A stretch of 64,000 nt of DNA, from contig JBBQXS010000003.1 of NCBI GenBank assembly GCA_038209365.1, positions 98,201 through 162,200 on the forward strand. The letters run 5' to 3'. Made by a program: the position numbers and the translations under genes. Shown in pieces: positions 1 to 8,067 of the stretch (position 1 is the stretch's first letter; each line of letters begins with the position of its first letter). Source of the DNA: DASQHW01 sp038209365. GTDB taxonomy: Bacteria > Actinomycetota > Acidimicrobiia > IMCC26256 > PALSA-610. A model generated the notes under the pieces. That model had not been told where the DNA came from and made no database searches. It saw only the letters and a program-made list of their open reading frames with translations.

Positions 1-96
1 GACGTGCATCGACTCGGACGATCAGCGGGGCACCTCTCCCAAGAAGAGCTGTGGTCGGTCGACGAAGCGCTCCTCACAGTCCTCGGACTCGACTAG
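1..96 (+). CDS. C-terminal end of a MazF/PemK-like toxin (partial)
   Basis: The frame is open from the first base and ends at TAG 94-96, giving 31 residues that finish LWSVDEALLTVLGLD. MazF/PemK endoribonucleases typically end this way, with a basic R-L-G-R-type stretch followed by a helix containing (V)DxAL. The N-terminal body lies outside the window, so catalytic residues cannot be checked. In the family the protein is the mRNA-cleaving toxin of a type II toxin-antitoxin pair, with its antitoxin usually just upstream. The assignment rests on the tail alone and is tentative. Confidence 0.45.
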   Translation, partial: DVHRLGRSAGHLSQEELWSVDEALLTVLGLD

Positions 97-184
97 GGAG
101 CACCCAGGTCCGCGGGAACGCCCAACCGCGGCACGGTCCCGGGTCCGCGAGACCGGGGACCGGACGCTGCGTTCGTTCATCGCA

Positions 185-856
185 TCAGATATGCCAAGAG
201 CCTCGAGGTCGTCGGGGCGCGAGCGGGGCGCCGTCCTCGCGTTTGAGACCATGCGCGGCGACGACAAGACCCGCGTGCCACCCAGGCGCTCGACCGCCAC
301 ATGGTGGTTGCACCGCCGCAATGTCAGCACCGCTCTGTAAGAGCACCCATGAGACGACCGAGTTCGAGTTCCACATTTCGCCGGCGTTGCACTCGTCACG
401 GCCCCAAACGGGAGTGGGTATCGACGGCAGGACATCAAGGATTCGTCGCGCCAGGTCAAGCTCACGCGCCAACCTCACGGGACTCGCGGTCGCTTCGGAG
501 ACGTCAGGAATCCGGCCGCCTCGCCAGCGTCGGATCTCGTAGCGGAAACACCGAAAGCGTCCCGCCCATCGCGCTCCTACCGGGCCCTCCGCTACCACAC
601 CTCGCCGCTCGCCGTGCAGGTCGGGAATCGGCGCCTGCTCGATCACAAAGCGGCCTTCCGGTACGCGGACCTCCAGAGCCGAGTGGTAGAGATCGCAGCG
701 TCGTCGCCGTTGAAACAGCGCCGAGATCGCCTCGAACAGCTTGCCGCTGACCCGGACGACGTGCGCGCCAGCGCCCAATGGGATCCAGTAGAGGTCCACG
801 GCTCCCCATTGGTTCAAGTCGTTTGCAGCGTCGCGCTCCGACAGGTCATCGCTCAC
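185..856 (-). CDS. conserved hypothetical protein
   Basis: This 223-residue protein starts at GTG 856. No characterised family is recognised with certainty. Visible features are an aromatic-rich N-terminus (DLYWIPLGAG, residues ~20-30), a YHSALEV segment near residue 58, a central Arg-rich part, and WNSNSVVSWVLLQSG followed by PPCGGRAPGW in the last third. The His in YHSALEV followed by a conserved Asn/Ser-rich helix recalls permuted papain-like hydrolase folds, but the expected Cys is not clearly in place, so this is only a suggestion. No close operon partner is evident. Confidence 0.6.
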   Translation of the reverse strand: MSDDLSERDAANDLNQWGAVDLYWIPLGAGAHVVRVSGKLFEAISALFQRRRRCDLYHSALEVRVPEGRFVIEQAPIPDLHGERRGVVAEGPVGARWAGRFRCFRYEIRRWRGGRIPDVSEATASPVRLARELDLARRILDVLPSIPTPVWGRDECNAGEMWNSNSVVSWVLLQSGADIAAVQPPCGGRAPGWHAGLVVAAHGLKREDGAPLAPRRPRGSWHI

Positions 857-1170
857 CAGATGAGCTAATCACGCGACGGGTGTCCGCTGGGAGGGCCAAA
901 GTTCACCGCCCGCTCGGGATCCGAGTCGGAGCGCCTCGAACGCCGGGTGGCCCGCTTACAGGCCGGGCGCTCTTCGACGTTTTGGAGGAGCCGCTCAGCC
1001 CGGGGCATGGTGAGCTCTCGCCGCGCCGCTTCGGACAGGTTCCGCAGGATCAGCGACCCGTCGCGCCGCCACAATCTGCGCGAGTTCGGTTGAGAGCTGC
1101 TCGTGCACAACCCGGAATGTCATGGGCAGTCGGGAGCGCGTCAATCAACGTGAGCGACCACGGCCTCTCG
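857..1170. other. 314-bp interval without a convincing gene
   Basis: No well-supported gene is seen. On the minus strand a short frame starts at ATG 1123 (MTFRVVHEQLSTELAQIVAA) and stops at 995. The neighbouring frame from about 1060 to 865 continues with protein-like helical sequence (LRNLSEAARRELTMPRAERLL). A one-base shift between them would join the two, so a decayed or miscalled small gene is possible, but neither piece can be assigned to a family. Confidence 0.3.
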
Positions 1171-1614
1171 TCAGAGGTAGGCCGCCGGGTGGAAGGCCCA
1201 TTCCGATTCTGCGCCGTGCAGCCGGCGGCCTGTGATCGAGAACGGCTCGATCACGAGCCAAGCGTCGCGCTCCGACACAAGCCACGGTTCCGGATCAAAC
1301 CGCGCGCGAAAGTCGGCCGCGTCGGGATTTACGTGTTGCAGCGTCCCGCGCACTAGCACTGACCAGCCTTGGCGATGGGCAGGATCGATGGCGTCGATCT
1401 CAAAGGCGACGGGCATCGGCGCACGGTCGAGGACGTTTCCGGGGCGGGTCCGTACCGCGAACCAGGTCACACCGCTTGTTTCGACGAGCCGGTAGTTCAC
1501 CGGCAATACGATTGGGAACTCGTCGGCGACCACTGCGATCCGGCCGACGGAGTTTTCGCGCAACAGACTCAGACAGGTCTTTGCGTCGAGGTCTTCGAGC
1601 CAGGCATCGCTCAT
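1171..1614 (-). CDS. pyridoxamine 5'-phosphate oxidase-fold (FMN-binding split barrel) protein
   Basis: This 147-residue protein has the split-barrel signature of the Pyridox_ox_2 group: GRIAVVADEFPIVLPVNYRL near residues 24-43, a central strand with RTRPG, VAFEIDAID near residue 68, and GWSVLVRGTL near residue 83. Members bind FMN or F420 and often reduce small molecules or serve in stress responses; the substrate here is unknown. A second, clearly related copy lies at 5534-5956, so the two flank one stress-type cluster. It is transcribed opposite to the alcohol dehydrogenase/CBS group. Confidence 0.85.
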   Translation of the reverse strand: MSDAWLEDLDAKTCLSLLRENSVGRIAVVADEFPIVLPVNYRLVETSGVTWFAVRTRPGNVLDRAPMPVAFEIDAIDPAHRQGWSVLVRGTLQHVNPDAADFRARFDPEPWLVSERDAWLVIEPFSITGRRLHGAESEWAFHPAAYL

Positions 1615-1667
1615 TCGGCGCCTTTACCTCCGTGCAGCGGTCGGAAGCAACGCTACTGGCGGACGAT

Positions 1668-3095
1668 TTAGCCCCGCTGGAGTCGCGCGAATAGCTGCGC
1701 CCACTGCTCGAGATGACGGTCACCGAGAAATTGCTCGGCGGCTCGCTCGCGGCCGTTGGAGCCCATGCGTTCTCGCTCGGTGGGTTTCTCGAGGAGCCAA
1801 CAGACCGCGTCGGCGTATCGCTCGAGGTTGCGGGCGTCGTCGAGGAGGAAGCCGGTCTCGCCCGGGATGATCTGGTCGACGATACCGCCGACCGCGGTCC
1901 CGATGACCGGTCGCGACTTCCACATGGCTTCCGCGACCGTCAGCCCGAAGCCTTCCGCGAGGCTCTTTTGCACGACGACAGCCGCGTGCCGTTGAAGCGC
2001 ATTGACAATCGCGGCCGCCTCGTCGGGATCGTCCATCGGCACGCAGACCAGATGAATGCGGCGCTGCGCCGACGGCGGGAGCTTCTGCCACAGCGCGACG
2101 CACTCTTCGAGCACCTGGTTGGCCTCGGGATCGTCAGCGACGCCACTTGCCTGGGGGCCGGCAAGAATCAGATGCGCATCGCTACGGCCGACGACGTCGT
2201 CGGCGAAACCCGTGAGTACGCCCGGCATGTCTTTCAGCGCGTCCCAGCGAGACGCCTGCAACACGACCGGCACATCGACAGGCGGCGGCGGACCCGTACC
2301 GAGAAGATCGACGCGTCGCGTCACACGACCGCGCGAGCCGTCGCGTCTCGCGAAGGTCCCGACCGGCTCGTCACCGCCGCCAACGAGCAGCCCGACGTAC
2401 TGCAACAGCGGCACGATGGTCGCGCGGTCGATCGGTTCGTTCTTTGCCGAGAAGGGATCGATCGACGGAGCGATGACAGCAAGGCGCTCTCGTGACACCC
2501 AGGCAGGCGCGAACCGCTCACAGGAAAAGGCGTAACCATCCACACCGCCGACGTAAGGACGCAAGAACTCCCACCCGCGCTCGGAATACTCGTTCGGCGA
2601 ATCGATGCCGACATGGCAGCGCCATACCACGTTCGCACCGGCTCGCTGCATGTCGGCGGCCAGTCCTGCAGTCTGCGGGTCATGCAACACGACGAGGTCG
2701 TTGGTGCCCACGAGGTCCAGCAATGCCGCGGCGTTCTGTCGGAGCGTCTCCTCGTAGTCGCGACGTTCGTCGCCTCCGAGCGGACCTCCGTCTCCTGGCG
2801 TACCGTAGAGATGGTTGTGCACCCGCTTCGTGATTTCGAAAAAGCGCGGGTCGCCCTCGATCACGAGCCATCGGGCGTTCACGCCCGCGCCGCGCGCGTA
2901 CGCGAGCAACGTTTGCAACAATTCCGCAACACCGCCCCCGGTCGCGGTCGAGTTCACATTGATGACCGCACGACCCTGCAGCAGCGCGCGTGCGGTCGCG
3001 GCCGTCGTCTCGAACCGCTGGGCACGCCCGGGACCGAGCAGCGCCGCCAGCCGACCACGAGCGAGTGCCCGAACCTCGACCTCCTGCAACGCCAT
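1668..3095 (-). CDS. TreT-like glycosyltransferase (GT4, trehalose synthase type)
   Basis: This 475-residue protein is a two-domain GT-B glycosyltransferase. The N-terminal domain carries the TreT-type STATGGGVAELL loop (~residues 49-60), VVLHDPQTAGL and WRCHVGIDSPNE. The C-terminal domain has the family-4 EX7E motif (E381 and E389, EGFGLTVAE) followed by GTAVGGIVDQI. TreT enzymes join a nucleotide-activated glucose to glucose to give trehalose, a stress solute. Donor preference cannot be read from the sequence and other alpha-glycosyl transfers are possible. The 261 bp upstream (3096-3356) is shared with the divergent gene at 3357 and must contain both promoters. Confidence 0.8.
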   Translation of the reverse strand: MALQEVEVRALARGRLAALLGPGRAQRFETTAATARALLQGRAVINVNSTATGGGVAELLQTLLAYARGAGVNARWLVIEGDPRFFEITKRVHNHLYGTPGDGGPLGGDERRDYEETLRQNAAALLDLVGTNDLVVLHDPQTAGLAADMQRAGANVVWRCHVGIDSPNEYSERGWEFLRPYVGGVDGYAFSCERFAPAWVSRERLAVIAPSIDPFSAKNEPIDRATIVPLLQYVGLLVGGGDEPVGTFARRDGSRGRVTRRVDLLGTGPPPPVDVPVVLQASRWDALKDMPGVLTGFADDVVGRSDAHLILAGPQASGVADDPEANQVLEECVALWQKLPPSAQRRIHLVCVPMDDPDEAAAIVNALQRHAAVVVQKSLAEGFGLTVAEAMWKSRPVIGTAVGGIVDQIIPGETGFLLDDARNLERYADAVCWLLEKPTERERMGSNGRERAAEQFLGDRHLEQWAQLFARLQRG

Positions 3096-3356
3096 CCTCG
3101 ATCCTCCAATCGGGCACAGGACGCGCGCTCATCCTGCACCATCGCGAGCAGGCGCCGCAGCACGTAACCAGTTTGAAGGCACGGGTCAGCCTGCTCGATA
3201 CCAGAATCAGTTTGCTAGTATTGCTCTTCCAGAGTATGTTGCATGTGAGCGCCGGCGTGGCGCCCGCACGCTCGAGAGACGCTTGGTTCGGGCCGGACGA
3301 CCGCAACGGTTGTCGCCCGTTCGGGCTCGACGCCTCCCAACGCACGGAGGAACGTC

Positions 3357-3989
3357 TTGTCTACCCTCGCACCGCCTGCGCCCCCTACACCGTCCGCCGC
3401 CACGAAACCCGACGCGACCGCTGTGCCCGGTCCTCGCCGCACGCTGCTCGGCTTCGTCGGCACCCGCCGGGTCGTAGAGATCATCCTCGCGGTCATGCTC
3501 GGGGTCGGCGGTTGCTTGCTGTTGTTCGGCGCGAACTTCGGCCTGAACATGGTCCACAGCCAACTCGTTGGCCAGGACGTCGCATTTCCCGCCAAGGGCA
3601 GCCCCGCGCTGAGCCCGGCCGAGTTCCCCGACCTGCAGCAATATGCCGGTCAGAAGGTCGACAACGGTCCGAAGGCCAAGGCGTACGCGAACGGCTACAT
3701 CAAGCGCCACCTGGCGACCGTCGCCGAGGGCAAGACCTACTCGCAGGTCAGCGAACTCTCGAGGGCCAACCCCAACGATGCGAAATTGACGGGTCAGGTC
3801 GCCACGATGTTCAAGGGTGAGACGCTGCGCGGTCTGCTGCTGTACGCGTGGGGCTGGTCTGTGGTCAGCACGATCGCGCTCTACGCCGGCATCGCGGCCC
3901 TGCTCGGTTTCGTGATCATGCTCTTCGTCACGATCGGCGACTTCATCGCCGACCCGAGAATTGCTGCTCGTCACCTCGCGACGACATAA
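3357..3989 (+). CDS. membrane protein of unknown function
   Basis: This 210-residue protein starts at TTG 3357; the choice is supported by a strong GGAGG six bases upstream (3346-3350). It has a Pro/Ala-rich N-terminus, one membrane span near residues 35-57 (IILAVMLGVGGCLLLFGANF), a hydrophilic loop of about 100 residues and a second long hydrophobic span near 155-195 (LLYAWGWSVVSTIALYAGIAALLGFVIM). The loop is therefore probably outside the cell. Nine bases separate it from the alcohol dehydrogenase gene, so the two are likely co-transcribed. No family is recognised. Confidence 0.75.
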   Translation: MSTLAPPAPPTPSAATKPDATAVPGPRRTLLGFVGTRRVVEIILAVMLGVGGCLLLFGANFGLNMVHSQLVGQDVAFPAKGSPALSPAEFPDLQQYAGQKVDNGPKAKAYANGYIKRHLATVAEGKTYSQVSELSRANPNDAKLTGQVATMFKGETLRGLLLYAWGWSVVSTIALYAGIAALLGFVIMLFVTIGDFIADPRIAARHLATT

Positions 3990-3998
3990 GGAGCGGTC

Positions 3999-5063
3999 AT
4001 GCGCGCACTCGTTTATCACGGACCTGGCGTCAAGGCATGGGAAGAAGTGCCGAAGCCGGCGCTCATCGACGACACCGATGCGATTGTGCGGGTGGACGCG
4101 ACCACGATCTGCGGAACCGACCTGCACATCCTCAAAGGCGATGTCGCCGAAGTGACGGAGGGGCGCATCCTCGGCCACGAAGCTGTCGGCACGGTCGACG
4201 CGGTCGGCCCTTCAGTGAAGAACGTACGGCCCGGTGATCGGGTCCTCGTTTCGTGCATCACAGCGTGTGGCGCGTGCCGGTTCTGTCGTGAAGCGCGCTA
4301 CGGCCAATGTGTCGGCGGCGGAGGCTGGATTCTGGGTCACCTCATCGACGGCACTCAGGCCGAGTATGTGCGGGTGCCCTTTGCCGACACGTCGACCTAC
4401 GCGATCCCTGCCGGCGTGGCTGACGAAGACATCCTGATGCTGGCGGACATCATGCCCACCGGGTACGAGGTCGGCGTCCTCAACGGCCGCGTGCAACCCG
4501 GAGACGTCGTCGCGGTGGTCGGCGTGGGTCCCATCGGCCTTTCCGCGATCATGGGTGCCCGTCTCTTCAGCCCCAGCCACATCGTGGCGATCGACCTGGC
4601 CGACAGTCGCCTCGACGCTGCGAAACTGTTCGGGGCCGACGTGGTCGTCAACAACGGCCGCGAGGACGCGCTCGACGTTGTACAGGAACTCACGGGTGGT
4701 CTCGGCGCCGACGTCGCCATCGAAGCGGTCGGCATCGCAGATACCTTCGAGCTCGCCACGACCTTGATCCGCCCCTGCGGACACGTCGCCAACATGGGCG
4801 TGCACGGCAAGCCGGCGAGCTTGCACCTCGAGCAGCTCTGGGGCAGGGACGTGACCATCACCACCGGCCTCGTCGACACTTACTCGACGCCGACGCTGCT
4901 GCGACTCACGACCGGTCGGCAACTCGACGTCGCGCGGTTCGTCACCCACCATTTCCCGATGCACGATTTCGTCGCGGCGTACGACGCGTTCGCCCGAGCA
5001 GCCGACACCGGCGCGCTCAAAGTAGTCATCACTCCCGACGCGGCAACTGAAGACGGCAGCTAA
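3999..5063 (+). CDS. zinc-dependent alcohol dehydrogenase (MDR family)
   Basis: This 354-residue medium-chain dehydrogenase oxidises alcohols or reduces aldehydes with NAD(P). Catalytic zinc ligands C38 (CGTDLH) and H60-E61 (GHE) are present, as are the four structural-zinc cysteines C90, C93, C96 and C104. The Rossmann motif VGVGPIG lies at ~174-180. The layout resembles the threonine dehydrogenase/zinc alcohol dehydrogenase subgroup rather than horse-liver type enzymes. The start has AAGGAG seven bases upstream. The stop TAA is followed directly by the CBS gene ATG, so the genes form an operon. Confidence 0.9.
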   Translation: MRALVYHGPGVKAWEEVPKPALIDDTDAIVRVDATTICGTDLHILKGDVAEVTEGRILGHEAVGTVDAVGPSVKNVRPGDRVLVSCITACGACRFCREARYGQCVGGGGWILGHLIDGTQAEYVRVPFADTSTYAIPAGVADEDILMLADIMPTGYEVGVLNGRVQPGDVVAVVGVGPIGLSAIMGARLFSPSHIVAIDLADSRLDAAKLFGADVVVNNGREDALDVVQELTGGLGADVAIEAVGIADTFELATTLIRPCGHVANMGVHGKPASLHLEQLWGRDVTITTGLVDTYSTPTLLRLTTGRQLDVARFVTHHFPMHDFVAAYDAFARAADTGALKVVITPDAATEDGS

Positions 5064-5537
5064 ATGACCGCAGCTCCGGTCACACTGGTCGCGGGCCTCA
5101 ATGGCTCAGGCGTGCAGAGCATCTGTCCCATGCTCATTGACGATGTTGCACTCGTACCCGCCGTGCGAGTGTCGCCCCGTTCCTCATTACGAGAAGCCGC
5201 ACGCATCCTGGCAACGACCGGCGAGGGCACACTCCTCGTCGACACCGATCCCGTCAGCGAGATAACCGAGCAAAACATCGTGCGTGCCGCCGCGATCGGC
5301 GCCACCGATGACACTGCGCTGAGCGACCTCCGGCTCGACGCCCCCGACTTCGTTAGGCCCGATACGGCGATCGACCACGCGACGAGCATCATGATCGCAG
5401 GCGGTCGCCGCAGCCTCCTCGTCGTCGACGAGGGCCGGCCGGTAGGACTCCTCACACTCGCCGCAGCGATCGGCTTCGGCGGACCGTCATGGCTCGGCGC
5501 CCTCCGGACCGCGCACGTCGAACAAGTCAGATCATGA
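5064..5537 (+). CDS. CBS-domain protein
   Basis: This 157-residue protein consists of a tandem pair of CBS motifs (~residues 20-80 and 85-150), the second with the clear signature DHATSIMIAGGRRSLLVVDEGRPVGLLTLAAAIG. CBS pairs bind adenine nucleotides and act as energy sensors. No fused catalytic domain is present, so it probably works as a free regulatory protein. It begins immediately after the dehydrogenase stop and its own TGA (5535-5537) overlaps the next ATG, showing tight coupling to the PNPOx gene. Confidence 0.8.
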   Translation: MTAAPVTLVAGLNGSGVQSICPMLIDDVALVPAVRVSPRSSLREAARILATTGEGTLLVDTDPVSEITEQNIVRAAAIGATDDTALSDLRLDAPDFVRPDTAIDHATSIMIAGGRRSLLVVDEGRPVGLLTLAAAIGFGGPSWLGALRTAHVEQVRS

Positions 5538-5956
5538 ACACCATCGAAGTCCGCACGACGCTCGACGTGCTCGACCGCGACGAATGTCTCCGCCTCCTCG
5601 CCCGCCATCACCTCGGCCGCCTCGCCGTCGTCGTCGACGATCAGCCACTCGTGTTCCCGGTGAACTACGCGCTCGCCAGTCACAGCATCGTGTTCCGAAC
5701 CGACCCCGGAACGAAGCTGCACGCGGCCAACGGTCACCGCGTCGCGTTCGAGATCGACGGCACCGACACGCAATACCACGAAGGGTGGAGCGTCCTCGTC
5801 GTCGGAACTGCAAGCGAAGAACTCGAACCAACACGGCTGCGCGACATGGCCCGACTGCCGCTCGGGCCGTGGTGCCCCGGAGCGACGGCCCACTGGATGC
5901 GCATCGGCACCAGCGCAATCACGGGACGCCGGATCACGCACTCCGCACCCACTTGA
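5534..5956 (+). CDS. pyridoxamine 5'-phosphate oxidase-fold protein, second copy
   Basis: The 140-residue product matches the protein at 1171-1614 over its whole length: LGRLAVVVDDQPLVFPVNYAL, FRTDPGTKL, VAFEIDGTD and EGWSVLVVGTA line up one to one. The start at ATG 5534 is chosen because it overlaps the CBS stop (ATGA); the frame also extends upstream to 5489 but that part is unlike the family. It is a small FMN- or F420-binding split-barrel protein of unknown substrate. Linkage to ADH and CBS genes suggests a redox or starvation role, by inference. Confidence 0.8.
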   Translation: MNTIEVRTTLDVLDRDECLRLLARHHLGRLAVVVDDQPLVFPVNYALASHSIVFRTDPGTKLHAANGHRVAFEIDGTDTQYHEGWSVLVVGTASEELEPTRLRDMARLPLGPWCPGATAHWMRIGTSAITGRRITHSAPT

Positions 5957-5967
5957 CAGGAGAAACG

Positions 5968-6036
5968 GTGGCTGACCACCAGCGCGACGGTCTCTTCTCG
6001 AAACCGAACGCGGCGCTGCGAAGGGAACAGCGATGA
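5968..6036 (+). CDS. 22-residue leader ORF coupled to the zinc-ribbon gene
   Basis: A GTG at 5968 preceded by AGGAGA six bases upstream opens a 22-codon frame (VADHQRDGLFSKPNAALRRE...) that ends at TGA 6034-6036. This stop overlaps the ATG of the next gene at 6033 in an ATGA junction, which itself has no strong separate ribosome site. The arrangement suggests that translation of the mini-ORF feeds ribosomes to the downstream gene. It may be a leader peptide without function of its own. Confidence 0.4.
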   Translation: MADHQRDGLFSKPNAALRREQR

Positions 6037-6296
6037 ACGCGTCGACGCACGCGAAGCGCTTCGAGTTACATCCGCTCGCCCGTATCCTGGCACAGTGTCC
6101 AGAGTGCGGCTCCGAAGAATTAGAACCGGTCGTCGAGTTCGTGACCGACGAGGTCCACTTCTTGTGCCCAAGCTGCCGACAGTGCTGGCACGTGGAACTC
6201 GGATATGTCCATCGCATGCCGCCGCACGCGTGCCACGCGTGTTCGCATCACACCCGTCGTGAAGAGATAGACAACTGCAGCGAGGTCACAGTCTGA
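6033..6296 (+). CDS. small zinc-ribbon protein
   Basis: The 87-residue product holds seven cysteines in zinc-ribbon spacing: C22-PE-C25, C45-PS-C48-RQ-C51 and C67-HA-C70, with histidines between (CWHVELGYVHRMPPHACHAC). This would allow one or two zinc sites. The family is a small actinobacterial type of unknown role. The gene overlaps the 22-residue leader ORF and closes the cluster of dehydrogenase, CBS and PNPOx genes. Confidence 0.7.
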   Translation: MNASTHAKRFELHPLARILAQCPECGSEELEPVVEFVTDEVHFLCPSCRQCWHVELGYVHRMPPHACHACSHHTRREEIDNCSEVTV

Positions 6297-6404
6297 GCCG
6301 ATTTGGACGAGCATCGGGCGCGAGCCTGTCGTGTCAAGGAATTTGCGGGTACCCCGTCGGGAACAACGGGGGGACCTCATATCCCCCGCCGAGATGAGGT
6401 TGAG

Positions 6405-7073
6405 ATGACCGAACCCGCACGGCCAACCAAGCAGGAGTTGCTCGGTGAGATAGGCGATGTCGTCCACGATCTCCCCGCCCTGCTCACCGCCCCGCTCTAC
6501 AGGAAATGGCACCGCCACTGGGGGGCCACACCCGCCGAGGTCGACGCATGTCTTCCCGGCGACGAGCTTCTGCAGCACGCCCAGTTCCAGTCGACCAGAG
6601 CGATCGCGATCGACGCCCCGCCCTCTGCGGTCTGGCCGTGGCTCGTGCAGGTCGGCTGCCTTCGTGCCGGCTGGTACAGCAACGACCTGCTCGACAACCT
6701 CGCCCATCCCAGCGCGACCACGATCGTGCCCGACCTCCAGCACCTCGAGATCGGCCAGTGGGTACCGATGTCGCCGTCGACTACCCCCTCCGATCGCACA
6801 GCCTTGAAGGTCCAGTCCTTCCAAGCGAACGAATGGTTGCTGTGGACCAAGCCCGACAGCACGTGGTCGTGGCGACTGACACCCACCGACGGCAACGGGA
6901 CCCGCCTCCTCACGCGCGTCCACGCCGTCTACGACTGGCGGCACCCGCTGACAGCGCTCTTAGGCGCGCTTCTCATGGAATTCGGCGACTTCGCCATGCA
7001 ACGACGAATGCTCCGCGGGATCAAGGCTCGAGCCGAGACCCTCGTCCAAGAAGGCAGCCGACCCGCGGCCTAG
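6405..7073 (+). CDS. SRPBCC-family (START-like) protein
   Basis: The 222-residue product has the helix-grip pattern of polyketide-cyclase/START-like proteins: STRAIAIDAPPSAVWPWLVQVGC (~residues 60-82), GWYSNDLLDN, then WLLWTKPDSTWSWRLTPTDGNGTRLLTRV. Members bind hydrophobic ligands, and this GWYS-type subgroup is common and uncharacterised in actinobacteria. The start at ATG 6405 is chosen over the open frame reaching 6303 because GAGG precedes it and homologous-looking sequence begins only near residue 15. It ends 398 bp before the integrated element. Confidence 0.8.
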   Translation: MTEPARPTKQELLGEIGDVVHDLPALLTAPLYRKWHRHWGATPAEVDACLPGDELLQHAQFQSTRAIAIDAPPSAVWPWLVQVGCLRAGWYSNDLLDNLAHPSATTIVPDLQHLEIGQWVPMSPSTTPSDRTALKVQSFQANEWLLWTKPDSTWSWRLTPTDGNGTRLLTRVHAVYDWRHPLTALLGALLMEFGDFAMQRRMLRGIKARAETLVQEGSRPAA

Positions 7074-7391
7074 CGCAACCAACGACGCGATCGACGACCG
7101 CGTTCGACCCGACACACGGCGCTCCGACGCAAACCCCCGCACGAAGGTGTCGAGAGCAGGGTCGAACGATGGGCCGAACTGATGACGTCTGGCCGTGCAT
7201 GGTCAGCGCCGTGTGAGCTTGACTCGAACCCATGCCTTGCGTAGCGAGACGAATGCTGCGAGGCGATCACCCCGTGGACAAAGAACTCGCACCGCCAGAT
7301 CAAATGCCGAGTCGCGTTCGTATCTCCGGTCGCGCTATGCAGGGGTTATGAGGAGGAGACTATCGACCCGAGCACCGCCTCGTGTCCGAGG

Positions 7392-7423
7392 ACCTAAGCA
7401 ATTTCTTAGGCGACTGCTTAGGT
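7392..7423. repeat. inverted repeat ACCTAAGCA ... TGCTTAGGT
   Basis: A perfect 9-bp inverted repeat (7392-7400 and 7415-7423) has a third CTTAGG half-site inside the loop at 7405-7410. It sits in the otherwise empty 7074-7470 interval, just outside the element's left end. It could be a protein-binding site or a weak terminator for the SRPBCC gene. Confidence 0.4.
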
Positions 7424-7443
7424 GCGGCCTGAGCAGCACAACA

Positions 7444-7465
7444 ACCTGCGCGCGTTTTCGCAGGT
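7444..7465 (-). terminator. stem-loop, probably the original tRNA-Leu terminator
   Basis: ACCTGCG (7444-7450) pairs with CGCAGGT (7459-7465) around an 8-nt loop. Read on the minus strand it lies about 8 bases beyond the left copy of the tRNA 3' end and is followed by TTGTTGT. It fits the native terminator of the tRNA, now stranded 10.3 kb away by integration of the element. Confidence 0.45.
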
Positions 7466-7470
7466 CCCGC

Positions 7471-7525
7471 CGTGTCGGAGGGGGGACTTGAACCCCCACG
7501 CCCTTGCGGGCACTAGGCCCTCAAC
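7471..7525. repeat. attL: left 55-bp copy of the tRNA-Leu 3' half
   Basis: These 55 bp are identical to 17779-17833 and diverge sharply on both sides. The copy contains the anticodon loop through the 3' end of tRNA-Leu but the 5' half is missing, so it is not a functional tRNA. In tRNA-targeting integration the displaced original 3' end is left at the distal junction, which matches this position. Confidence 0.9.
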
Positions 7526-7641
7526 ATTGCCCACCAGTCCAACTACACGCGCATACGTTCGACCTCGTTCGCGTACGTGCAGGTCAACGACGTACGCGCG
7601 CGCGTCAACGTGTCTGGCATTGCGCCCCGTCCAACGTCGTT

Positions 7642-7660
7642 CGTTAGACAGCCGTTAGAC
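7642..7660. repeat. left integrase arm-type repeat pair
   Basis: CGTTAGACAGCCGTTAGAC is two direct copies of CGTTAGAC spaced 10 bp apart. The same pair, with one base change, occurs near the other end at 17699-17717. In the excised circle the two pairs would flank the attP core at about 116 and 61 bp, as expected for arm-type integrase or excisionase sites. Confidence 0.6.
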
Positions 7661-7679
7661 GTCATCCGAGCATCGGACC

Positions 7680-7979
7680 CTAACGACGAGGCATCTTGCG
7701 CCGCTGTCGATAGCTGGTGCCCGCCCACACGCCATGTGTCCCGTCACGGTCCTCCAGTGCCGCGCGTAGGCACTCGGCCGTGACAGGGCATGCCGCACAG
7801 ACAGTCTTTGCCGGCTCGTGCGACTGTCCCCGTTCAGGGAACCAGGCATCCCATCCCTTCCCGCGGCACGCCGCCCGCTCGTGCCATTCGGGGCGTTCGA
7901 GCAACGCGTCGAGCTCGTCGCGCCAGTCGGCCCTGTCGCCCGCGCCGACACCGTCTGCGTACCGGTCCACGTCGAACAT
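7680..7979 (-). CDS. WhiB-family iron-sulfur transcription regulator
   Basis: The 99-residue protein has the four WhiB cysteines (C38, then C61-AA-C64 and C70) that hold a 4Fe-4S cluster, followed by the family turn GVWAGT (83-88) and a basic C-terminus RQRRKMPRR for DNA contact. WhiB proteins work with the main sigma factor and sense redox or NO. A GGAAGGGG ribosome site lies six bases before ATG 7979. Phage- and satellite-borne WhiB proteins are known in actinobacteria and can alter host transcription; here it is the leftmost gene of the element. Confidence 0.85.
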   Translation of the reverse strand: MFDVDRYADGVGAGDRADWRDELDALLERPEWHERAACRGKGWDAWFPERGQSHEPAKTVCAACPVTAECLRAALEDRDGTHGVWAGTSYRQRRKMPRR

Positions 7980-8067
7980 CGGTCCCCTTCCGTAGGCTCT
8001 GCGTCGACGAAACGTGAGCGTGTCGGTCGGGGTGTCGTGTGCTGCGGCGCCCTGGCCGGCGCCTATG

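Noticed and set aside
7473..7553. A second tRNA-Leu at the left end of the element
   Set aside because: Only the 3' half matches; after 7525 the sequence cannot form the anticodon 3' stem, D-arm or acceptor 5' strand. It is an attachment-site remnant.
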